Shown piece by piece: positions 43,981-53,209 of a stretch of 64,000 bases of DNA. The stretch is from Combretum micranthum (Eukaryota > Streptophyta > Magnoliopsida > Myrtales > Combretaceae). The notes under the pieces were generated by a model that saw nothing but the letters and a program-made list of their open reading frames with translations, was not told where the DNA came from and made no database searches. The stretch is taken from positions 302,662-366,661 of the forward strand of contig JAMXBD010001460.1 of NCBI GenBank assembly GCA_024138025.1, written 5' to 3'. The position numbers and the translations under genes were made by a program. Position 1 is the first letter of the stretch; every line of letters begins with the position of its first letter.

Positions 43981-45499
43981 ATGATGTCTTCAACCGACAG
44001 TAGCGATAGCTTATGGGCTCGCCTTATTAGAGAAAATCGAGTGGAACCTTTCAAGGATCCAATGCTCCTACTGGACCGATGGTTTGTCAGTTTTAGTCCG
44101 GTCCAAAAGTCATTCATTGAGGATAGATTAGGCCCAATCCTCAGCCTACCAAAGATCCATGTTCCATTCACCATGTTCCGAGCCCTCACTCATCTATGGG
44201 AACCTGAAGAAGTTGTCTTCCGTTTGGGTCAGCATACTTAGCCCGACCATTGAGGAATATACTAGGCTACTCCAAGCACCTCCTACCTCTGAAGGAATCT
44301 ATGTTCCGAACTTCAAGCATAGCCCGGTCCGTGTTATATCAGTTTTTGGGGATCAAGAGGGGACCAATTATTGAAGCTATCAATGATTGCAATGAATATT
44401 GCATCCGGCTAACCACACTGATGGACTGGTTTGGAACTCCTGAATACTTTAAAAGCAACCGATCCACTTTCAGTATACCACTTGAAGTTTGGGAAGAAAA
44501 CCGGGTTAATGCCTTCATAGTAGCTGCTTTTGCAACTATTCTCTTCCCTAATGGCAATTTGTTCATCCACTTCCGGGTCATAGAGCTGGTTTCTCAATAT
44601 TTAGCTGGCAAATCCTATGTCCCGCTCTTCTAGCCGAACAAGTCCGTAGTCTGAATCACATCAAGTCTAAAGGACAAGGCAAGTTCAAAGCAAGCATGCA
44701 TTTACTGATGATTTGGTTTGCTAGCCACATTAAGCACTACGGAAAAGACTTGGCTAATGGATCCCTCATCAGCCTGAAATATGATCTCATCCAATCTTTT
44801 GCTGAAAGGGTCCACATGGAAGATGATCATCCTCTATGGGATATAATTGCCATTCTTGAAGACATGCCACCTGAAGACATGATGTGGCAAGCTCGCTGGT
44901 TCAAAAGCCCTGCAGCCATCCTAAGTTGCAAGGATACATGGCAGTACCCCTAATTGGACTCACCGGCTGTACTGGTTATTATCCCTCAAGTGTTATCAGA
45001 CAGTATGGTATGCTGCAAGATATTACTGTCAAGCCTAATTTGGAGCAAGTCACTCTAGATTATTGGATCCAACCAAGATACTACCAGCTAAAGAATTCAA
45101 GCTAAATCAAATCCGAGCTATATGGGAAAATAGAGAGGTGAAGCCGGTTTTTGAAGTCGAGCCAGAAAGTAAGGAAACAAGAAGTATAGAGCAACCAGGT
45201 GGTATGTGGCTAGCCAAATGAAGAAGAATAAGGATATTCGATATGAAGCTCCCGATATCCTTCAACCAGCACCATCGGAACCTGACCCTGAAACAATTGC
45301 TTACATGGAAGCTGTTTCGGCTCGCCTGGAAGTATGTCACCGAGATTTCCAAGAAAGAGAGAGGGAAATGGTGGATCGCCTGCAAAGTGCTGGAAGCAGA
45401 ATTGCATTCTTAGAGGCTGAGTTGAAGGCAGCTCAAAAGAAAATTCTAGCCCTGGAAGACAAGATTGTTTGCCCCACTAAGACAAGAAGACTGGTTTAG
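43981..45499 (+). pseudogene. O1 ORF1: extra pre-gag ORF of Ogre type (plant-mobile-domain/DUF7745-like)
   Basis: Ogre elements carry a first ORF of unknown function before gag. Here it starts at ATG 43981 (MMSSTDSSDSLW) and reads through about 500 codons with roughly five frame changes (near 44225, 44310, 44640, 44930, 45110). Recognisable segments are FRALTHLWEPEEVVFRLG, LSPTIEEYTRLL, NRSTFSIPLEVWEENR and WFASHIKHYGKDL. The pattern 'F.ALTHLW.PE...F..G...L.PTIEEY..LL' is that of the DUF7745/plant mobile domain group, as I recall it. The last part (45206-45499) is a charged coiled coil (ARLEVCHRDFQEREREM, LEAELKAAQKKILALEDK). The function is unknown for the whole family. Confidence 0.72.
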
Positions 45500-45844
45500 T
45501 TGGTTTAGGTTTAGTCCTTAGGAATCAAGGTTCTTTGAAACCATTAGAAAGTAGTTTTGATTCAGTCACTAGGAAATAAGGTTTCTAAACCATTAGAATT
45601 TTTGTTATGAAACATTATCTTTTAATACAAATGTTTTTTTAAAAAATCATTGGTCAATATCCCCATTTGCATCTGTGTGATAGCATATCTATATTCTTGC
45701 ATATGTATATTAATTCATTTATTCTTTAAAAAATATTAATAAATAATAAATGTCCAGGTCTAGCAAATTCGAGTTTAAGTCAAAACTTGAAAGATAGCGT
45801 CCAAGCCGGTTAGGAGCCCTATTGTTACCAGATCCCGAGCTAAG
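45500..45844 (+). other. O1 spacer between ORF1 and gag
   Basis: No coding signal. It contains a tandem-like pair (CTTAGGAATCAAGGTTCTTTGAAACC and the similar ACTAGGAAATAAGGTTTCTAAACC, about 45517-45592) and an AT-rich stretch. Confidence 0.5.
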
Positions 45845-47598
45845 ATGTCTAACACCGGGAGCAACCCCACAGACCAGACCAATGAGCAAAGACTCAACAC
45901 CGTGGAACAAACCCTCCTTGGAATTGCTGAACAGATGCAGGCTTTAACACAGAGTCTTGCACAACTTAAGACCCCCACAACTTCTGAAGAATCTCAAGGT
46001 CACAGAAAGGAAAAGAAATTGAAGGACAGCTTATTCAGCAAGAGGAGTCACCAAATGAGTTTAATGCGGCTGAGTTGAAGAAAGAACTGGAAGCTCAGGC
46101 TAAAGAAATGGAGAGAAAACTGCTTGAGAAAATGAAGACGTTCGATGGTTTTGATCAAACCGCGATCCTGAATTTGCCTCAATATGAGGAAGGTGCCTTC
46201 CCTGAGAAATTTAAGGCACCGGAATTTGAAAAATATGACGGGACAGGTTGCCTAATATGCATACCAGATTGTATGTACGACGAATGGGGCAATATGCAAA
46301 GTTTGACAAGCTGATGGTGCAAACCTTCCAGGACAGTCTTACTGGTGCTGCTTTGGCCTGGTACGCCCAATTAGACCATCAAGAAATTGATACTTGGGAC
46401 AAGTTGGCTAGGGCATTTTTTAATCAGTATAAGTTTAACATTGAGATGGCGCCCTCGGTATGGGATTTAAGCAATCTGAAGAAGAAGAAAGAAGAGACTT
46501 TCAAGGAATATGCTCAGCGCTGGAGAGCATTGGCTGCAAGGATCACCACCCCGATGCCTGAAAAGACCTCACTTTCACTTTTATCAACACATTAGAGGAA
46601 CCTTTCTTTTCCCATCTGATTGGGCATGCATCAGCAAGTTTCTCAGAAGTGGTGATAGCTGGGTGCAGGATTGAGAATGCAATTTCGCAGGAAAATTGCA
46701 ACAAGAAAAGAAATATACTGCACCGAGAAATGTCCCATACAAAGGGAAAGATTCAACCGTCAGCATGGTCAATACTTCAGATGCAACTGGCCCTACTAAG
46801 TCATTCGTGTTGTCAACAAATCAGAATCAAAATCAGAATAAGGATCAGACTCAACAAAGTGCAGTCCCAAATCAACAATCAAGGTTCAACAGGCGGAACT
46901 TCACTCGAATTCCGGTTCCCCTTAGCCAAGTATTAGCTAAATTAAGGGCCGATAATCTGATCAATCTTGAAGTTCCTAGGGAAGACTTAAAGCCTAGAAA
47001 TTACAATCCTGAGCTGAAGTGTGAATATCACATGGGGCAAATCGGGCATTCAACAGACAGATGCTGGAGGCTTAGGCATAAAATCCAAGATCTTATTGAT
47101 GCAAAAGTCATCCAGTTGGATTTCATTGAAGCTCCAAACGTCTCTACTAACCCATTGCCAAATCATGGACCAGTTATCAATATGATTACCGCTGAGATTC
47201 CGGATCCAGAAGAGCTTGTGTGCATGATTGAAGGTGGACCTAGATCCATCAAAATCGAAATAGGCAAAGGTAGTGAAGATGGATCAACTTCATCAAAGCC
47301 TAGGAACTATACCTTTCAGATACCCCTTGCTGTGAGTGATTATAAAGCCGCTCCATTTGATTATAAGGCGGTAAATCATGCTTCAATGGCCATGGTTGGT
47401 GGCCTTACTCGCTCAGGAAGAGTTTATGAGTCGACCGGAAAGAATGCAACTGTGAATATGCCACAGCAGCAAAATGAAGAAGGGAAGAAAGATGAAGAGA
47501 AGTCAGCATTGGCAAAACTGATGAAAGCAAGTGAATACAAAGTTGTCGAGCAGTTGGCCAAAACCTGCCCAAATATCGCTCATGAGTCTGCTGATTAG
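45845..47598 (+). pseudogene. O1 gag
   Basis: Starts at ATG 45845 with a Gln/Thr-rich coiled N terminus (VEQTLLGIAEQMQALTQSL). A shift near 46075 leads to a Lys/Glu helix and FKAPEFEKYDGTG, the start of the capsid domain. Another shift leads to FDKLMVQTFQDSLTGAALAW, YAQLDHQEIDTWDKLARAFF and the KKKEETFKEYAQRWRALAA segment (46248-46595). The long frame 46696-47598 holds the Ogre-type zinc element CEYHMGQIGHSTDRCWRLRH (about 47020-47080) and continues to the protease lead with TRSGRVYE. Three or more frame breaks. Gag would assemble the particle. Confidence 0.85.
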
Positions 47599-48492
47599 CT
47601 CTAATGTACACCGTGAGGCTCTTTTCAAAGCCTTAGAAGAAGTGAAAGTTCCAGAAGGCGTATCAGAAGAAGCATTGGGGCATATAATCATCAATCTTTG
47701 CAAATGAGCAAATCATTTTCATCTGAAGAACTGGGAGAGGAAGGGATCAACATAACAAGGCCCTCTTCATCGTAGTCAAAAGCTGTGGAAAGATCGTCTC
47801 TCGAGTATTAGTAGACAATGGATCCTCTTTGAATGTGTGCCCCTTAGCCACTTTGAGCCTATTGGGATTGAACCGTCAGACATCAAACCAAGCTCTACTG
47901 TGGTTCGTGCTTTTGATGGATCAAAAAGAGATATAATAGGTGAAGTGGAGTTAGAAGTCACCATCGGGCCTCAAACTTTCATTATTCCTTTCCAAGTGAT
48001 TGATATCCCCAGAACATTCAATCTGCTGTTGGGAAGACCATGGATCCATGCTGCCAGGGCAATACCATCAAGCCTGCACCAGAAGGTTAAGTTCATAGCC
48101 AATGGTCAACTCATCACTGTTATGGGAGAACAGGATTATGCCATTTACAAGGAGACAGCTGTCCCTTACATTGGAAAAGAAGGAGAAGAAGACTTCGGGC
48201 TCAAATGTTTGACGAAGTCTGATGATGAATGATGAAAAGAAACTCAGGTGGGAACCTTTGGACTGGGTTATTCCCCCACTTGTGCTGAAGTGGCAGAAAT
48301 GAAAAACCAAATGAGAAGGAGGAAGCTCGACAAGGAATATGATCCAATCATCAAAATTCCTCACATCAGCCATTCCTTTCCAAAGCCACATCATATCCAG
48401 CAGCCAGATGATATCAAAGAAGATGCTTCATCCAAAGAAATGATCTTGAGAAATTGGTTCTCTGTGCCTTGCGCTAGTATTAAGTCTTTTAA
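47599..48492 (+). pseudogene. O1 protease and C-terminal tail of ORF2
   Basis: The protease core reads ALFIVVKSCGKIVSRVLVDN-GSS near 47757-47830 (active site DNGSS, the Tat-lineage variant) and, after a frame shift near 47840, VVRAFDGSKRDIIGEVELEV and LLLGRPWIHAA (about 48018-48060). The tail (48248-48492) continues in another frame to SIKSFK and would end in TAA at 48494-48496 if not spliced. Upstream 47599-47756 is broken coding DNA (EALFKALEEVKVPEGVSEEA-like). It would cleave Gag and Pol. Confidence 0.82.
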
Positions 48493-48646
48493 GTAAGAAC
48501 TTATCTAAGACTAGATTTGTGTTTTGTGTTTTTCAGTATTATGTGATGCTCAAATAAGTGTACTTAAACACCGTCCCAGTTTAATGAAATTTATTTCCGT
48601 TTGTGCTTTCACTATTCTCATACATTCCTCATTCATATTCAACCAG
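48493..48646 (+). other. O1 probable intron between protease and RT ORFs
   Basis: Donor GTAAGAAC at 48493, pyrimidine-rich stretch (TTCACTATTCTCATACATTCC...), acceptor TTCAACCAG ending 48646; 154 bp, AT-rich. Removal deletes the TAA stop that overlaps the donor and joins the two ORFs in phase (two codon bases on the left, one on the right). Ogre elements are known to carry an intron at just this place. A shorter alternative acceptor at 48536 would give only 44 bp, too short. Confidence 0.72.
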
Positions 48647-49715
48647 ATCCGACAATTGTGATGAAGTTCAGGGATATCTCGCGCGTATAATTAATGAAAA
48701 TATCAATATCACCTCTAACTCTACTGGGTTAGATGTTGAAGATGATATTGATTATCAATTTAGAACACAAGAAATTTGGCAAAATTTTGAACAAGGAAGG
48801 ATTGAAATTCCCGAAACCATTGAAGTGATTAATTTGGGAACAAGGAAAACCCTAGGAATCTGAGATAGGGGGAAAATTGCCTGAGAGCACGGCACAAGAT
48901 TTAACCAAGTTACTAGCCGAATACTTGGATGTTTTTGCATGGTCGTATAGCGATATGCCTGGTTTAGACCCATCCATTGTGGTTCACAAATTGCCAACAA
49001 AGGAGGATTTTAAACCTATAAAGCAAAAATTAAGGCGATTTAGGCCGGATTTACTCCTCCAAATCAAGGATGAAGTAAAAAAGTTGCTTGAAGTAGGATT
49101 CATTGAGGTTTCTGATTATTCGGATTGGGTATCAAATATAGTGCCAGTACTTAAGAAAAACGGGAAAGTGAGAATTTGTGTGGATTTCAGAGATCTAAAC
49201 AAAGCAACCCCAAAGATAATTTCCCATTGCCTCACATCGATGTTTTAGTGGACAATACCGCTGGAAATCATCTATTTTCATTCATGGATGGATTTTCAGG
49301 GTATAATCAGATATTAATGGCCGAAGAAGATAAGGTCAAAACCACATTCGTTACAGCCTGGGGAACTTTTGTTACAAAGTCATGCCTTTTGGTCTCAAGA
49401 ATGCCGGGGCAACTTATCAACGAGCAATGCTTGCTATACTTCATGATATGATGCACAAAGAGGTGGAAGTATATGTAGATGACATGATCGCCAAGACAAA
49501 GGAAGGAGAGGATCATGTAGTGGTGTTAAGGAAGCTTTTTGAAAGATTAAGGAGTTTCAGTTGAAATTGAATCCAGAAAAATGCACTTTCGGAGTGACAT
49601 CTGGAAAATTATTAGGATTCATGGTTAGCCAAAAAGGGATAGAAATCGATCCTGATAAAGTCAAGGCGATTCAGGATTTGCCTCCACCAAAAACATTAAA
49701 GGAAATCAGAGGCCT
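48647..49715 (+). pseudogene. O1 reverse transcriptase
   Basis: The N-terminal lead (48647-48863) is acidic and ends EVINLGTRKTLGI, the usual NLGT motif before RT. After a stop at 48861-48863 RT follows: LAEYLDVFAWSYSDMPGLDP, WVSNIVPVLKKNGKVRICVD, FRDLNKATPK (frame 48877-49248), then LPHIDVLVDNTAGNHLFSFM and DGFSGYNQI (frame 49176), then MPFGLKNAGATYQRAM and the catalytic YVDDMIAKTK (frame 49382, about 49472-49500), then NPEKCTFGV and KAIQDLPPPKTLKEIRG (49565-49715). All main RT motifs are legible, but the frame changes at least four times. It copies RNA into cDNA from the tRNA primer. Confidence 0.9.
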
Positions 49716-50229
49716 TTGGGAAGATTGAATTACATTGCTCGATTCATATCACAGTTGACTGATAAGTGCCAACCGCTGTTTAAACTGCTGAAGAAGAATG
49801 CCCTAATTGAATGGAATGACGAATGTGAAAAAGCCTTTAATCGGATAAAGCAATATCTGACGAATCCACCAGTACTGGTTACTCCAAAACCGGGGAAACC
49901 GTTGTTCTTGTACTTGACAATTCTTCCTGAATCCATGGGTTGTGTGCTTGGGCAAAAAGATGAGGAAGGAAAAGAAAGAGCTGTTTACTACTTGAGCAAG
50001 AAATTCTCAAATGGAGAACAAAAGTATTCAGAGATAGAAAAGACCTGCTGTGCATTAGTATGGGTTATGCACAGACTTAGACAGTATACGCTCTTTACTC
50101 GATCGAGTTGATTACGAAGCATGATCCATTGCGATACTTAGCACGCAAACCGGCTTTGGTTGGTCGAATCTCGAAATGGCAGATGCTACTTTCTGAATTT
50201 GATATCATTTATGTAAATCAAAGTTCAGT
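49716..50229 (+). pseudogene. O1 connection domain and degenerate first RNase H
   Basis: Starts GRLNYIARFISQLTDKCQPL, then KAFNRIKQYLTNPPVLVTPK and LYLTILPESMGCVLGQKDEE. Where Tekay-type RNase H has SDAS, this domain has ILPES, so the first catalytic Asp is absent; YSEIEKTCCALVWV follows. A frame break lies at about 50108, then KHDPLRYLARKPALVGRISK and WQMLLSEFDI. In the Tat lineage the original RNase H is degenerate and acts as a tether. Confidence 0.85.
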
Positions 50230-50782
50230 CAAAGGACAAGTTTTAGCTGATCAACTCGCAGAAAGCCCAGTTGATGATGAAGAATTAAAGGAACAAGATC
50301 AGTTTCCAGATGAAGGCATCAGAATAACAGAAACAGAAGTCGAAAGCAACAGTTGGAAGTTGTATTTCGATGGAGCAGCCAACGTATACGGGTGTGGAAT
50401 AGGGGCAGTCCTTATCTCACCAAAAGAAGAACAGTTCCCGGCATCAGCCAGATTAATGTTTCCTTACACAAATAATGTAGCGGAATACGAGGCATGCATC
50501 ATGGGATTAGAAATGGCAATTCAAATGAATATCGAGGAGCTCGAAGTGTTTGGAGATTCATCACTTATCATTTTCCAAACTCGAGGCGAGTTCAAAACTA
50601 AGGATCCCAAGTTGATTCCTTATCATAATCACTTGGCTGAGTTAGCAGGAAGGTTCAAAGAAATTTCCTTCACTTATGTGCCGAGAACTCAAATCAATTT
50701 GCTGATGCATTGGCTACTCTGGCCTCTTTGATCCAATTCACTGAAGGAGTAAGAATACAACCTTTGCAAGTCCGAATAAGAA
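50230..50782 (+). pseudogene. O1 second RNase H (archaeal-like, catalytic)
   Basis: The frame 50108-50731 continues with a linker and then a second RNase H: WKLYFDGAANVYGCGIGAVL (first Asp), NNVAEYEACIMGLEMAI (Glu), VFGDSSLIIFQ (second Asp) and LAGRFKEISFTYVPR. All catalytic positions visible here are kept. The C-terminal ADALATLAS-type helix is broken by a frameshift near 50700. Two RNase H domains in one Pol are a hallmark of the Ogre/Tat lineage. Confidence 0.88.
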
Positions 50783-52091
50783 GTGAACCCGCATTCTGTG
50801 CTGATTGAATCAAACGAACCATGGTTTCAAGATATCAAAATTTTCTTGCAAACAGGTAGCTATCCTGAGTGTGCTACAAAAAAGGATCAGAAATCATTGA
50901 GGCGTCTGGCAAGTCATTTTTTGTTAAGCGGAGATACCCTATACAGAAGGTCATTCGATACAACCCTGTTGAGATGTGTAGATGAAAAAGAAGCTCAAAA
51001 ATTAATGGAAGAAGTTCATGAGGGAGTATGTGGACCTCATATGAACGGATATATGCTAGCTAAAAAAATTATGAGGCTAGGATATTTCTGGTTAACCATG
51101 GAATCAGACTGTATCAAACATGTGAGATCTTGTCATTTATGTCAAATTTACGCAAACAAGATAAATGCTCCTCCGAAGGAATTACAGTCAATGTCAACAC
51201 CATGGCCGTTCTCAATATGGGGAATAGATGTAATTGGGCCAATTTCGCCAAAAGCTTCAAATGGTCATCGATTCATACTAGTTGCGATCGATTACTTCAC
51301 CAAGTGGGTTGAAGCTGCTTCATACGCCAGTGTGACAAAAGCCGTTGTGGTGCGATTCATCAAAAGAGATATCATTGCTCGATATGGAACTCCAGAAAGT
51401 ATCATTACCGATAATGGTACAAATCTGAACAACAATGCAATGACTGATTATGTCAGCAATTCAAGATTAAACACCGGAATTCCACTCCATATCGCCCACA
51501 GATGAATGGAGCAGTAGAAGCCGCCAACAAAAACATCAAGAGAATCATTGAGAAGATGACGATTGCATACAAAGATTGGCATGAAATGCTCCCATTAGCA
51601 TTAATGGCGTATCGAACCTCTGTAAGAGTGTCAACTGGGGCAACGCCCTATTCCCTGGTATATGGAACTGAAGCCGTTTTACCAGTAGAAGTTGAGATTC
51701 CTTCGCTCCGAGTACTGGCTGAAACAGAGCTCGAAGAAGCTGAATGGGTTAGACAAAGATTGAACAGTTAAATCTTTTAGATGAAAAAAGATTGACTGCC
51801 ATGTGTCATGGGCAATTATATCAACAAAGGATGGCTAGAGCATTTAATAAGAAAGTTAAGCCAAGAAATTTCCAAGAAGGTGATTTGGTTCTGAGAAAAA
51901 TGCTGCCAAATGTGCAAGATTCCAGAGGAAAGTTCACACCAAATTATGAAGGACCATATATAGTGAAGAAGGTCTTGTCGGGAGGAGCATTAATCCTTTC
52001 CCAAATGAATGGACCCGATTTAAAGGATCCTGTGAACTCAGATGCTGTAAAGTTATTATCCTTGATCAATAAAATTTGTCATTTCAAGTGA
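50783..52091 (+). pseudogene. O1 integrase
   Basis: Three frames. 50783-51505: zinc finger (HEGVCGPHMNGYMLAKKIMR, CHLCQIYANK), first catalytic Asp in GIDVIGP, WVEAASY, and second Asp in IITDNGTN. The segment after it is damaged (51430-51500). 51502-51771: MNGAVEAANKNIKRIIEKM with the catalytic Glu, LMAYRTSVRVSTGATPYSLV. 51792-52091: C-terminal domain (FQEGDLVLRKMLP, YEGPYIVKKVLSGGALIL) ending at a natural stop near the usual place. No chromodomain, as expected for Tat. Confidence 0.9.
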
Positions 52092-52132
52092 TCAATTGAT
52101 TTTATTTTGATTAATTATAAACAAAGTTGATA

Positions 52133-52225
52133 TCCCTGAAATTCTCTGAAGTCGGATCAAACCCTGAAATTCTCTGAAGTCAAATCAAAGCCTGAAATTC
52201 TTTAAAGTCAAATCAAAGCCTAACC
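52133..52225 (+). repeat. First tandem repeat in O1 3' UTR
   Basis: Three units of CCTGAAATTCTCTGAAGTC followed by AAATCAAAG, with a period of about 28-33 bp. Confidence 0.75.
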
Positions 52226-52559
52226 CACAAAATTCTTCCAAATAAATTTACAACCAAACACCATTTGAATCATCAGACAAAGAAGTTTGAGCATCTTATA
52301 ATACTGAATGAATGCATTTATACAGTTTGGTCTATTGATTGTTCTTATTTTGAAAGAAAATATTACTGCAAGGATAACTAATTTTGATAGAAAATTGAAG
52401 CATGCTTTTTGGATATGGAACCAAAATTATCATAAAAAACTCCCAGTGGACTAAAAATTCACAAGTACCCCTCAGTCTAGACTCAACAGATAGTCTAGTA
52501 CTGACCAAACACAAAATCCATACTTTCAAGATGAAGACAAAATTCAGAAATCCATCCAC

Positions 52560-52725
52560 TAAAGATGGTGATCAAGACAGAATTCAGAAATCTATCCAAG
52601 ATGTGATCAAGACAGAATTCAGAAATCATCACTAAAGATGGTGATCAAGACAAATTCAGAAATCTATCCAAGATGGTGATCAAGACAGAAGTCAGAAATC
52701 CATCCATTCCAGATGGTGACCATAA
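52560..52725 (+). repeat. Second tandem repeat in O1 3' UTR
   Basis: Four to five units built from AAGATGGTGATCAAGACAG and AATTCAGAAATC/CATCCA, irregular spacing. Confidence 0.7.
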
Positions 52726-52732
52726 CCAAAGC

Positions 52733-53045
52733 CCATTGGTCCGGCAAATGACCAACCAAAGCCCATAGGTCCGGCAAATGACCAACCAAAGCCCATAGGT
52801 CCGGCAAATGACCAAACCAAAGCCCATAGGTCCGGCAAATGACCAAACCAAAGCCCATAGGTCCGGCAAATGACCAAACCAAAGCCCATAGGTCCGGCAA
52901 ATGACCTAACCAAAGCCCATAGGTCCGGCAAATGACCAAACCAAAGCCCATAGGTCGGCAAATGACCTAACCAAAGCCCATAGGTCCAGCAAATGACCAA
53001 CCAAGCCCATAGGTCCGGAAATGGCCAAATTAAAGTCTAGGTCCG
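52733..53045 (+). repeat. Third tandem repeat in O1 3' UTR (29-30 bp, 10-11 units)
   Basis: Unit ACCAAAGCCCATAGGTCCGG followed by CAAATGACC; period 29-30 bp; the last unit is degenerate. The units are nearly identical, so the array expanded recently. Confidence 0.9.
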
Positions 53046-53194
53046 ACAGTTGACCTAGCAAATCTCAAAGTCTAAACTCGACAGATAGTTTAGCATAAGA
53101 TAAAAATCTCCTTAAATAAAATTTGGAAGGAGAAGCTAAGCAAAAATTGGTTATCTTTTTGTCTTTGTGGCAAAAGTTTTGTTCAAACTTTACC

Positions 53195-53209
53195 ACAAAG
53201 AGGGGCAGC
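53195..53209 (+). other. O1 polypurine tract
   Basis: ACAAAGAGGGGCAGC directly before TGTAGACACCC of the 3' LTR. Confidence 0.88.

Larger units (their letters stand above)
52092..53194 (+). other. O1 3' UTR
   Basis: Non-coding, 1.1 kb, largely tandem repeats of three different kinds (52133-52210, 52560-52720, 52733-53045) with AT-rich DNA between. The minus-strand ORFs of 74-102 codons over the last array are only translations of the repeat. Confidence 0.8.

Noticed and set aside
44339..44597. Minus-strand ORFs of 62-80 codons within O1 ORF1
   Set aside because: They lie opposite the recognised ORF1 frames and have no domain.
52645..53000. Overlapping minus-strand ORFs of 74-102 codons with a repeated GLVICRTYGLW-like pattern
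   Set aside because: They are translations of the 29-30-bp tandem array in the O1 3' UTR; the repeat exists at DNA level and no start, domain or conservation supports a protein.
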